Shown: positions 25,649-32,569 of the stretch, in pieces
Position numbering within the stretch: position 1 is the first letter of the stretch
How the letters are laid out: every line of letters begins with the position of its first letter
Assembly: GCA_017449675.1 (NCBI GenBank)
Contig: JAFTFG010000017.1
Coordinates: 1 to 59,512, forward strand
Length of the DNA stretch: 59,512 bases
Reading direction: 5' to 3'
Origin: Prevotella sp.
Lineage (GTDB): Bacteria; Bacteroidota; Bacteroidia; Bacteroidales; Bacteroidaceae
Notes under the pieces: generated by a model
What the model saw: the letters and a program-made list of their open reading frames with translations, nothing else
What the model was told of the DNA's origin: nothing
Databases searched by the model: none
Program-made: the position numbers and the translations under genes

Positions 25649-26472
25649 TGAGGAAAGTGCTGTTGATTCTCTTGACCATCGGTCTGGTAAGTTGTCAGAA
25701 GCGATCGAATCTTGTCTTTACAGATGAGGTACGATTGCCGATGACTCCTGTGAAGGATCAAGGGAACTCAGAATTTTGTTGGGCCTATGCCATGCTGTCT
25801 ACCATAGAGACGGAGCATCTGCTCCAAGGTGACTCTGTTCATCTCTCACCATCCTATATCGAGCGAGTGACACGTCGCAGACATCTGCGCGGCATGGGTT
25901 CTACCTTATTAAATATGATAGCCCGTCATGGGATTGTCAGTTATGACGCTTATCCGGACGCTTCCTACCACAAACTGCCACGTCCCAAGTGGGTCTTTAT
26001 GCTGGGAGCACGCTACACCCCATTGGAGTTTGCCCATAGTGTCTGTGCCCCTGACGAGTATATCGCTGTGACGAGTAATGAGAAATATCCCTATTATCAA
26101 GAAGTGGTGCTTGACTTGCCAGACAACTGGGAGCATAACCGTTTTCTGAATATCCCCAAAGACTCCCTGTTGGCCCATGTGGAGCGAGCCATCCGCAACC
26201 GGCATGCCGTATGCTGGGAAGGAGATACGGACGAGTGTGGTTTCTCTTTTGAGGATGGTATTGCCGATAGTCACGACAGTACCACTCCCACAGACAACCA
26301 CTGCATGGCGATTATCGGACTGGCACGTGATCCGCATCAGCGCCTGTTCTTCACTATGAAAAACTCATGGGGAACAGCCAACCCATACGATGGACTGATG
26401 TATATGTCGGAGGCGTATCTGCGTGACAAGACCGTTGCTGTGTATATGACTCGTGAGGCATATGGACAATAA
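25648..26472 (+). CDS. Papain-like C1 peptidase (bleomycin-hydrolase type) lipoprotein
   Basis: A 274-aa lipoprotein: signal peptide with lipobox LVSC, Cys16 lipidated. The catalytic set of clan CA family C1 is complete: Gln38 and Cys44 in VKDQGNSEFCWAYA, His218 in NHCMAIIG and Asn239 in KNSWG. The spacing around the nucleophile resembles the bleomycin hydrolase/aminopeptidase C branch, which is normally cytosolic and about 450 aa; this protein is shorter and envelope-anchored. It is translationally coupled (TAATG) to the beta-helix protein, which it might process or protect, though that is speculative. Confidence 0.85.
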   Translation: MRKVLLILLTIGLVSCQKRSNLVFTDEVRLPMTPVKDQGNSEFCWAYAMLSTIETEHLLQGDSVHLSPSYIERVTRRRHLRGMGSTLLNMIARHGIVSYDAYPDASYHKLPRPKWVFMLGARYTPLEFAHSVCAPDEYIAVTSNEKYPYYQEVVLDLPDNWEHNRFLNIPKDSLLAHVERAIRNRHAVCWEGDTDECGFSFEDGIADSHDSTTPTDNHCMAIIGLARDPHQRLFFTMKNSWGTANPYDGLMYMSEAYLRDKTVAVYMTREAYGQ

Positions 26473-26473
26473 A

Positions 26474-26503
26474 AAAGCCGAGGTAATCAATCCTCGGCTT
26501 TCT
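26474..26503. terminator. Bidirectional terminator
   Basis: Ten-bp perfect stem (26474-26483 AAAGCCGAGG with 26492-26501), 8-nt loop, A run on the left and T-rich stretch on the right. It serves the papain gene and the convergent cysS. Confidence 0.9.
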
Positions 26504-26505
26504 CT

Positions 26506-28008
26506 TTATTTATTCAGTCGCCATGTCACTCCGTCTTTGGTGTCCTTGACCTCAAAGCCGGCAGCGGCAAGTTCATCACGGATCTTGTCGGAGGTTGCCC
26601 AGTCTTTGTCTGCCTTTGCCTTGGCACGCAGGTCGAGAACCATGTCGACTACTTTTCCAAAAGCCTCCTCTCTCTCGTTAGTGCCATTGGCTGTTGACTG
26701 TTGGCTGTTGGCTTTCAGTCCGAGAATGTCGAAAGCGAAGAGGTGCATGGTCTCTGTGAGTTCCTTCAGGCAATCGGCACAGATAGTAGCCTTGTGGTCG
26801 ACGAGTTTGTTGACGACGGTGCATGCCTCGAAGAGATGGCTGATGACCTGTGGGGTGGCAAAGTCATCATTCATCGCATCATAGCATTTCTGACGCAACG
26901 CTTTCACGATTTTCTCAGTCTCTGCGTCACACTTGTCGCTAGCCTGTACCCTGTCTAAGTCGCTGATGGCATTCATCAGTTTCTCCAGTCCCTTCTCCGC
27001 TGCCTGCAGTGCCTCGTTGGAGAAGTCGACCGTACCACGATAGTGGGCGGAGAGCACGAAGAAACGGATGGTCATCGCTGTATAAGCCTTCTCCAGCAAT
27101 GGATGGTTGCCCGTGAAGAACTGCTCCAGGGTGATGAAGTTATTATACGACTTACCCATCTTCTGTCCGTTAATGGTCAGCATGTTGTTGTGCATCCAGT
27201 ACTTGACAGCCTGATGTCCCATCGATGCGGTAGCCTGGGCGATCTCACACTCATGATGGGGGAAGACAAGGTCCATACCGCCACCATGAATATCAAAGGT
27301 CTCTCCTAAGTATTTACGACCCATCGCCGTACACTCACAGTGCCAGCCAGGGAAACCGTCTGACCAAGGAGAGGGCCAGCGCATGATATGCTCGGGTTGT
27401 GCTTTCTTCCAAAGGGCGAAGTCTGCCTGGTTGTGTTTCTCCCCCACACCAGCGAGTTCACGGCTCTCGTCCTTGATGTTCTCCAAGGAGCGACCGCTTA
27501 GGATTCCATACTTATATTTCTTGTTGTAAGCCTCGATATCGAAATAGATAGAACCGTTCGACTCATAGGCGAAACCATTGTCCAGAATCTGCTGTACCAG
27601 TTGCTGCTGCTCGATGATATGCCCTGTGGCATGGGGCTCGATAGAGGGGGGCAGCACGTTCAGTGCATCCATCGCCTGATGATAGCGGTTGGTATAGTAC
27701 TGGGCGATTTCCATCGGCTCCAACTGCTCCAGCCGTGCCTTCTTGGCTATCTTGTCCTCTCCCTCGTCAGCGTCATGCTCCAAATGACCTACATCCGTGA
27801 TATTACGGACATAGCGCACCTTATAGCCTAAGTGCTTCAGGTAACGGAACACCAAGTCGAAGGTGATGGCAGGACGGGCATGCCCCAGATGGGGATCACC
27901 ATAGACGGTAGGACCACAGACATACATACCCACATGAGGGGCATTGATAGGTTCGAAACGCTCTTTCTGGCGTGTCAGCGTATTGTAGATAACCAGTTTT
28001 GATTCCAT
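26506..28008 (-). CDS. cysS: Cysteinyl-tRNA synthetase
   Basis: A 500-aa class I aminoacyl-tRNA synthetase charging tRNA-Cys. HIGH motif is HLGH in DPHLGHARP, and KMSKS is KMGKS. Zinc ligands are visible: the Cys in VCGPTVYG, and Cys/His in WHCEC and PHHECE. ATG at 28008 ([10 protein letters not shown]) matches relatives better than the ATG two codons upstream. Near the C-terminus, just after FDILGLKAN, a heptamer array (26687-26714) encodes a short Ser/Gln/Thr/Asn linker before the last helical domain. Confidence 0.95.
   Translation of the reverse strand: MESKLVIYNTLTRQKERFEPINAPHVGMYVCGPTVYGDPHLGHARPAITFDLVFRYLKHLGYKVRYVRNITDVGHLEHDADEGEDKIAKKARLEQLEPMEIAQYYTNRYHQAMDALNVLPPSIEPHATGHIIEQQQLVQQILDNGFAYESNGSIYFDIEAYNKKYKYGILSGRSLENIKDESRELAGVGEKHNQADFALWKKAQPEHIMRWPSPWSDGFPGWHCECTAMGRKYLGETFDIHGGGMDLVFPHHECEIAQATASMGHQAVKYWMHNNMLTINGQKMGKSYNNFITLEQFFTGNHPLLEKAYTAMTIRFFVLSAHYRGTVDFSNEALQAAEKGLEKLMNAISDLDRVQASDKCDAETEKIVKALRQKCYDAMNDDFATPQVISHLFEACTVVNKLVDHKATICADCLKELTETMHLFAFDILGLKANSQQSTANGTNEREEAFGKVVDMVLDLRAKAKADKDWATSDKIRDELAAAGFEVKDTKDGVTWRLNK
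26687..26714. repeat. Four-unit 7-bp array inside cysS
   Basis: Plus-strand heptamers TTGGCTG, TTGACTG, TTGGCTG and TTGGCTT follow one another. The unit is a variant of that at 5545-5572 and, in the other orientation, close to that at 49438-49465. It encodes part of a variable linker (NSQQSTANG) between conserved domains of CysS. Confidence 0.8.
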
Positions 28009-28030
28009 ACACATAAATTTATTTTGGCTG

Positions 28031-28038
28031 CAAATTTA
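28031..28038 (-). promoter_or_regulatory. cysS -7 box
   Basis: TAAATTTG read leftward, 22 bp before the cysS ATG at 28008. Confidence 0.6.
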
Positions 28039-28046
28039 CGAAAAAA

Positions 28047-28074
28047 TATGCATTATGAACTATGAATTATGAAT
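28047..28074. repeat. Four-unit 7-bp array in the cysS/CoA-transferase promoter region
   Basis: Four heptamers: TATGCAT, TATGAAC, then TATGAAT twice. The array covers the place where the -33 element of the rightward promoter (box at 28082) should be, and no TTTG is found there. Confidence 0.8.
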
Positions 28075-28081
28075 TATTTTG

Positions 28082-28089
28082 TACCTTTG
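28082..28089 (+). promoter_or_regulatory. CoA-transferase -7 box
   Basis: TACCTTTG, 29 bp before the ATG at 28119. The -33 position falls inside a heptamer array. Confidence 0.65.
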
Positions 28090-28118
28090 CAACCAAAATC
28101 ATAAAATATTAATAAGGT

Positions 28119-29624
28119 ATGGCTTATACACGTATGACGGCTGCCGAGGCTGCAGCACTGATTAAGAATGGCGATAATCTCGCTATGAGTGGCTTCACAC
28201 CTGCTGGTGTGGCAAAGGCGACAACCAAGGAACTGGCAAAGATTGCAGTAGCGGAGCATGAGGCTGGACGTGAGTTCAAGGTGGGTATCTTCACAGGTGC
28301 CTCTACAGGACAGTCTACTGATGGTGACCTTGCCGCTGCTGGTGCTATCAAGTATCGTGCTCCTTATACGACCAACCCTGATTTCCGTAAGCATGTGAAC
28401 ATGGGTGAGATTCCCTATAACGACCTGCATCTGAGCCACATGGCACAGGAGTTGCGCTATGGTTTCTACGGACAGGTCGACTGGGCTATTCTGGAGGTCT
28501 GCGACATCGAGGAGGTAGGCAACGACTATCATGTCTATCTGACTGCCGCAGGCGGTATCTCTCCTACGGCTGCTCGTCTTGCCAAGCACGTCATCCTGGA
28601 ACTTAACTCGTTCCATAACCCCAATGCGAAGTATATCCACGACGTGTATGAGCCGTTGGATCCTCCTTACCGCAAGCCCATCCCCATCGTGAATGTCAGC
28701 GACCGTATCGGTCAGCCCTATGTCTCTATCCCCAAGGACAAGGTGGTGGGTGTCGTAGAGTGCAACATCCCTGATGAGGCTCGTGCTTTCAAGGACAGTG
28801 ATCCTGTGACGGATAAGATTGGCTATCTCACCGCTGAGTTCCTGGTGGAGGAGATGCACAAGGGACGTATCCCCAAGGAGTTCCTGCCTTTGCAGAGTGG
28901 TGTGGGCTCAACGGCTAACGCTATCCTTGGTGCCCTCGGACAGGATAAGCACGTGCCCGACTTCAATATTTATACAGAGGTATTGCAGGACGCTGTGGTA
29001 GAGATGATGCTGAACGGTCGTGTGAAGGATGCCTCGGCATGCTCTCTGACGGTCTCTAACGACTGTCTGATGCAGGTATATGATAACATGGACCACTTCA
29101 AGAACCATCTGACCCTGCGCCAGAGTGAGATATCCAACAGTCCAGAGGTCATCCGTCGACTGGGTGTCATCGCCATCAATACCGCTATCGAGTGTGACAT
29201 CTATGGTAATGCCAACTCCACCCATATCAGTGGTGTGAAGATGATGAATGGTATCGGTGGCTCTGGCGACTTCATCCGCAATGCCTACCTGAGCATCTTC
29301 ACCTGTCCTTCTACTGCGAAGGGTGGGGTCATCTCCAGCATCGTTCCTTTCGTCAGCCATCAGGATAGTTCTGAGCATGACGTGAACATCATCGTCACAG
29401 AACAGGGTATCGCTGACCTGCGTGGTAAGAGTCCCGCCCAGCGTGCCGAGATTATCATCGAGAACTGTGCGCATCCTGACTACAAGCAGTTGTTGTGGGA
29501 TTACCTGAAGATTGCGAAGATGGGGCAGACACGCCATAACCTGCCTGCTGCTTTCGCCATGCACGACACCTTGGCTCGCAAGGGCGACATGAAGTTGACG
29601 GACTTTGCAGAGTACGTAAAATAA
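28119..29624 (+). CDS. Acetyl-CoA hydrolase/transferase family (succinate CoA-transferase type)
   Basis: A 501-aa class I-like CoA transferase. The catalytic glutamate is expected at Glu287 in IYTEVLQDA, as in the AarC/ScpC/Cat1 family. Conserved GVGSTANA and GIGGSGDF loops are present. In succinate/propionate-forming Bacteroidota such enzymes move CoA between succinate and acetate or propionate. Which pair is used cannot be told from sequence. It is a single-gene unit, followed by hairpin-rich 22-bp repeats. Confidence 0.9.
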   Translation: MAYTRMTAAEAAALIKNGDNLAMSGFTPAGVAKATTKELAKIAVAEHEAGREFKVGIFTGASTGQSTDGDLAAAGAIKYRAPYTTNPDFRKHVNMGEIPYNDLHLSHMAQELRYGFYGQVDWAILEVCDIEEVGNDYHVYLTAAGGISPTAARLAKHVILELNSFHNPNAKYIHDVYEPLDPPYRKPIPIVNVSDRIGQPYVSIPKDKVVGVVECNIPDEARAFKDSDPVTDKIGYLTAEFLVEEMHKGRIPKEFLPLQSGVGSTANAILGALGQDKHVPDFNIYTEVLQDAVVEMMLNGRVKDASACSLTVSNDCLMQVYDNMDHFKNHLTLRQSEISNSPEVIRRLGVIAINTAIECDIYGNANSTHISGVKMMNGIGGSGDFIRNAYLSIFTCPSTAKGGVISSIVPFVSHQDSSEHDVNIIVTEQGIADLRGKSPAQRAEIIIENCAHPDYKQLLWDYLKIAKMGQTRHNLPAAFAMHDTLARKGDMKLTDFAEYVK

Positions 29625-29642
29625 CTGAACGAATCAAAATAG

Positions 29643-29664
29643 GTCAGCAGCGAGTGCTGCTGAC
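29643..29664 (+). terminator. Stem-loop after the CoA-transferase gene
   Basis: GTCAGCAGC (29643-29651) pairs perfectly with GCTGCTGAC (29656-29664) across GAGT, followed by TTTGG. It is also part of the first 22-bp repeat unit. A second perfect 11-bp stem (29671-29681 with 29692-29702) follows. Termination is plausible, although the T tract is short. Confidence 0.5.
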
Positions 29665-29798
29665 TTTGGTAGCGCCCGCTGTCAATATTAGCAGCGGGCG
29701 CTGCTAATAATAGCACCGCCCGCCACTATACCAGAAAGAACGTTACTTACACCCAGAAAGTGCCATCCTTTCACCCTTAAAACTGCCGTTCTTTCCCC
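29645..29798. repeat. 22-bp-period repeat block (about seven units, two sub-types)
   Basis: This fills most of the intergenic gap. Units start near 29645, 29667, 29689 and 29711 (core like AGCAGCGGGCGCTGCT, self-complementary), then 29733, 29755 and 29777 (core like AGAAAGTGCCATCCTTTC, also nearly self-complementary). The core at 29646-29661 recurs at 29690-29705, exactly 44 bp on; AGAAAG recurs at 29733 and 29755. I read it as one four-unit array followed by a second, more degenerate one. It is not CRISPR: there are no unrelated spacers. Confidence 0.65.
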
Positions 29799-29806
29799 CT
29801 CAAGCA

Positions 29807-30070
29807 ATGGCTCATTTACTCCATAGAAAGCATTGGAACGAAGTGCAACTATGGGTGCAGAGATTTAAGTCCAAAATGGGTCAAGAAACAGATTCGCAAA
29901 TTTTACCGATAAAGAAAATTGTCGAATTATTTGGAGGTAATGAATTATTACCTATCTTTGCAAAAAGAAACAGAGATATGCCGACAATATTTACCTTACT
30001 TGGATATAGATTCTGGTTTTACGCCAATGATCATACGCCTATTCACATTCTTTTCAATAATAACAAATAA
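29807..30070 (+). CDS. Short DUF4160-like protein, possibly shortened
   Basis: An 87-codon ORF. The part MPTIFTLLGYRFWFYANDHTPIHI (from 29978) is the typical DUF4160 start, but the usual 40-50 residues after the PIHI motif are missing and the protein ends at once with LFNNNK. This looks like an internal deletion or truncation. Starts at 29807, 29876 and 29978 are possible; a TATCTTTG box at 29953-29960 lies just before the last. DUF4160 genes commonly precede DUF2442 genes in toxin-antitoxin-like pairs, as here. It may be non-functional. Confidence 0.4.
   Translation: MAHLLHRKHWNEVQLWVQRFKSKMGQETDSQILPIKKIVELFGGNELLPIFAKRNRDMPTIFTLLGYRFWFYANDHTPIHILFNNNK
29953..29960 (+). promoter_or_regulatory. 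Possible promoter box of the DUF4160/DUF2442 pair
   Basis: TATCTTTG, 17 bp before the internal ATG at 29978. It lies inside the longer ORF, so it may be chance. Confidence 0.35.
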
Positions 30071-30081
30071 GGAGGATGCCT

Positions 30082-30483
30082 ATGGAGAAGATTGTTAAGA
30101 TTTGGCTGACTGATACTGCAGTATGGATTCAGACGGAGAGTGGTAGAGAGGCTTGCGAGCACTTTAATGACTATCCTCGTCTTAAATATGCTACCCAAGA
30201 GCAACGGGAAAGATATGAAGCCGATGAATATGGCATTCATTGGGAGGATATTGATGAGGATCTTAGTTTTGAGGGCTTTTTCGAGAAACATGAAACCACA
30301 GAACTATACAAATTATTTATGGCTCATCCAGAATTGAATGTCTCTGCTCTTGCTAGGCGAATGGGTATTTCCCAAAGTCTTATGGCTCAGTATGTGAGCG
30401 GAAAAAAGAAAGCAAGTGCAGAAAGAATAAGCCGTATTTATGAGGCTGTTCGAGAAGTGGGACGTGAACTTGTAGCAGTCTGA
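30082..30483 (+). CDS. DUF2442-like domain with C-terminal helix-turn-helix
   Basis: A 133-aa protein. The N-terminal DUF2442-like part (about 1-65) contains IWLTDTAVWIQTESG and the acidic IHWEDIDEDLSF. The C-terminal 50 residues contain a clear HTH: SALARRMGISQSLMAQYVSGKKKAS. It may bind DNA and repress its own promoter, like an antitoxin. AAGGAGG at 30069-30075 is well spaced for the ATG at 30082; the ATG at 30076 is too close. The partner gene is the shortened DUF4160 ORF. Confidence 0.72.
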   Translation: MEKIVKIWLTDTAVWIQTESGREACEHFNDYPRLKYATQEQRERYEADEYGIHWEDIDEDLSFEGFFEKHETTELYKLFMAHPELNVSALARRMGISQSLMAQYVSGKKKASAERISRIYEAVREVGRELVAV

Positions 30484-30554
30484 AGCAGGAGGATAAGTTA
30501 CTAATGTTACTGAAAACTCAGATTATTCTGAATTGACTCTATTTGCCCACAATC
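30484..30554. other. Short convergent gap
   Basis: Seventy-one bases between the DUF2442-HTH gene and the convergent trhA. Only a weak TCAGA/TCTGA stem is visible, without a T tract. Confidence 0.3.
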
Positions 30555-31205
30555 TTAGAGATACTCCATCAGTACATCCCAGACGGCGATGATATGGCAG
30601 ATGCTGCCTGCGAGGACGAAGAAGTGGAAGACACTGTGCATGTACCGTTTCTTGTGGAAAGTGTAGAAGGCGGCACCTGTGATATAGCATACTCCCTCGG
30701 CGATGATCCAGATGACGGCGGCGGTGGATACGGAGTCGATCAGAGGTTTGAAGGCTACCAACACACTCAACCCCATGCCGATAAAACAGAACGTCTCGAT
30801 GTTGGAATGCTCCTTGAGTTTGATGAAACTGACGATAGTTCCTGCGATGGCACAAGCCCAGACGAAGCAAAAAAGACTCCAACCCCAATAGCCCTGTGTC
30901 CTCAACGCCACCAGAGTCAAAGGAGAATAGGAGCCTGCGATATGCCAGTAGATAGCGGCATGGTCCCATCGGCGCAGCCGCTCCTTCCATTTCGAACGGC
31001 GAGGGAGGGTGTGGTATATCGTAGAGGCAACATAACTTCCTAACATACCAAAGAGGTAGAGACACACACCCAATCGTGCCCAAGGGTTGTCACCCTTGAA
31101 CGCCATCACCAGGAACACGATACCGAAAGCCACTCCCATGACGATACCGCCCGCATGGCTCCAGGCATTCCACAGTTCTTCCTTATGTGTATATCGGATA
31201 GCCAT
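30555..31205 (-). CDS. trhA: TrhA/hemolysin III (PAQR) membrane protein
   Basis: A 216-aa protein with seven predicted membrane helices, of the PAQR family. The N-terminal EELWNAWSHAGG, the central YHTLPR, HIAGSYSP, and the C-terminal HSVFHFFVLAG with paired histidines are the family's metal-site motifs. Bacterial members help keep membrane fluidity; the hemolysin name is historical. ATG at 31205; the -7 box ends only 7 bp upstream. Confidence 0.9.
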   Translation of the reverse strand: MAIRYTHKEELWNAWSHAGGIVMGVAFGIVFLVMAFKGDNPWARLGVCLYLFGMLGSYVASTIYHTLPRRSKWKERLRRWDHAAIYWHIAGSYSPLTLVALRTQGYWGWSLFCFVWACAIAGTIVSFIKLKEHSNIETFCFIGMGLSVLVAFKPLIDSVSTAAVIWIIAEGVCYITGAAFYTFHKKRYMHSVFHFFVLAGSICHIIAVWDVLMEYL

Positions 31206-31211
31206 CGCCTG

Positions 31212-31219
31212 CAAAAGTA
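31212..31219 (-). promoter_or_regulatory. trhA -7 box
   Basis: TACTTTTG read leftward; only 6 bases separate it from the trhA ATG, implying a nearly leaderless mRNA. No clear -33. Confidence 0.5.
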
Positions 31220-31263
31220 CGAAATAATTGTGAATTATAGATGGTCGGTTGTTAATTATTTCG

Positions 31264-31271
31264 TATCTTTG
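31264..31271 (+). promoter_or_regulatory. -7 box of the THUMP-like methyltransferase gene
   Basis: TATCTTTG; 5 bases separate it from the ATG at 31277, again implying a nearly leaderless mRNA. No clear -33. Confidence 0.5.
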
Positions 31272-31276
31272 CAGAG

Positions 31277-32503
31277 ATGATGGATGAAGCGACACGGAAA
31301 TATATACTTGCACACCGCCATGAGGATGTGCGGCAACTGGCACTAAGCGGCAGGAATGCCGAGGTGGACATGCCGATGGCACTCCAGCAGATCGCAGGGT
31401 GGCAGACAGCACAGAAGAAGTTACCGTCATGGGCCGCTGTAGAAGACATCCTCTACCCGCCTCATCTGAATATGGAGCAATGTTCCAGTGAGCAGACGGC
31501 TCGTTATAAGGCAAAAGTCGTTGCTCGAAATATTGATATCTCGAAATCCCATCAGGTCTTTGTCGACCTGACAGGTGGATTTGGTATTGACTTCTCCTTC
31601 ATGTCACGTCCGTTTAGGAAACGGATTTATGTGGAGCGTAATATGGAACTCTGCGAGATAGCCCGACATAATTTCCAACTCTTGGGGTTGGAGGCAGAGA
31701 TCGTGTGTGACAATGCAGAGGAATATCTTGCCCGGATGCCCCATGCCAACGTGGTATTCTTGGACCCTGCACGAAGGGATGCGCATGGCAGTCGTACCTA
31801 TGGTATTGAGGACTGCACCCCTAATGTTATCGAACTCCTGCCTTTGTTGAAGGAGAAAGCCGACACGATCATCCTGAAACTATCGCCCATGCTCGACTGG
31901 CGCAAGGCGGTCAGCGACTTAGGAGGGGTCAGTGAGGTGCATATCGTCAGTGTTGACAATGAGTGCAAAGAACTATTACTGGTCATCCGCCAAGACCTTC
32001 CCACCGCTCCCTTAATGGTTTGTGTCAACGGAGATAGGAGTCTACGGATAGTTTCCAACGTGGAAACGAATAGTTTCTCCCATGAAAACTCACAGTTTCT
32101 TCCGAAAAGACTGATAGTTTCTGCCGTAGAAACTATTCAGAGACTAACGCTTCTTGAGCCGAATGCCAGTATCATGAAGGCTGGATGCTTCAAGGAGATA
32201 GAACAGATGTTCGGTATCCAGCAGTTGTCGGCTAACTCCCATCTCTTCGTATCAGAACATGAGATCCCCGATTTCCCTGGCAGACAATTCCGGATAGAGA
32301 CCGTCACCTCCATGAACAAGCAGGAACTGAAGGCGGCGTTGCAGGGAATCGAACGAGCAAATATCACTGTTCGTAACTTCCCGATGACGGTAGATTCCCT
32401 GAGAAAGAAACTGAAGGTGAAAGACGGTGGTGAGATGTTTATTTTCGGAACAACCATGTCGGATGGTTCACACAAGTTACTTATTTGCCGTAAAATAGGT
32501 TAA
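31277..32503 (+). CDS. Class I SAM methyltransferase-like protein with THUMP-like domain
   Basis: A 408-aa protein. The central Rossmann methyltransferase has VDLTGGFGID (SAM-binding loop, about 94-103) and FLDPARRD (about 160-167). A C-terminal THUMP-like domain (about 330-408) would bind RNA. Target unknown. Two arrays fall in frame here: an 8-bp one (31518-31549) just before the SAM loop, and a 4 x 22-bp one (32051-32138) between the two domains. The start could be either of two adjacent ATGs (31277, 31280). Confidence 0.82.
   Translation: MMDEATRKYILAHRHEDVRQLALSGRNAEVDMPMALQQIAGWQTAQKKLPSWAAVEDILYPPHLNMEQCSSEQTARYKAKVVARNIDISKSHQVFVDLTGGFGIDFSFMSRPFRKRIYVERNMELCEIARHNFQLLGLEAEIVCDNAEEYLARMPHANVVFLDPARRDAHGSRTYGIEDCTPNVIELLPLLKEKADTIILKLSPMLDWRKAVSDLGGVSEVHIVSVDNECKELLLVIRQDLPTAPLMVCVNGDRSLRIVSNVETNSFSHENSQFLPKRLIVSAVETIQRLTLLEPNASIMKAGCFKEIEQMFGIQQLSANSHLFVSEHEIPDFPGRQFRIETVTSMNKQELKAALQGIERANITVRNFPMTVDSLRKKLKVKDGGEMFIFGTTMSDGSHKLLICRKIG
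31518..31549. repeat. Four-unit 8-bp array inside the THUMP-like gene
   Basis: Octamers from 31518; units 2-4 are CGAAATAT, TGATATCT and CGAAATCC, related to the 13826-13857 unit (CGATATTC). Unit 1 is weaker. It encodes the variable stretch before VDLTGG. Confidence 0.5.
32051..32138. repeat. Four-unit 22-bp array inside the THUMP-like gene
   Basis: GTTTC recurs at 32051, 32073, 32095 and 32117, exactly 22 bp apart. Each unit has a GTTTC...GAAAC dyad around a CCGT-like centre (unit 4: AGTTTCT and AGAAACT around GCCGT). The 88 bp encode a low-complexity linker (IVSNVETNSFSHEN... and IVSAVETI) between the methyltransferase and THUMP-like domains. Confidence 0.85.
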
Positions 32504-32506
32504 ATA

Positions 32507-32538
32507 TTTGGGATTTCTCATGATTTTCACTACCTTTG
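32507..32538 (+). promoter_or_regulatory. Promoter of the GNAT-parE-S41 operon
   Basis: TTTG (32507-32510), 20-bp spacer, TACCTTTG (32531-32538), 31 bp before the ATG at 32570. Confidence 0.75.
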
Positions 32539-32569
32539 CCATCAATAAATCCACAAACAAGAACCCATC

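Noticed and set aside
29645-29798. CRISPR-like array
   Set aside because: Units are contiguous 22-mers with no unique spacers, and no cas genes are near.
30703-31514. Long minus- and plus-strand frames around trhA
   Set aside because: They are other-frame reads of trhA or run past its promoter into the divergent gene.
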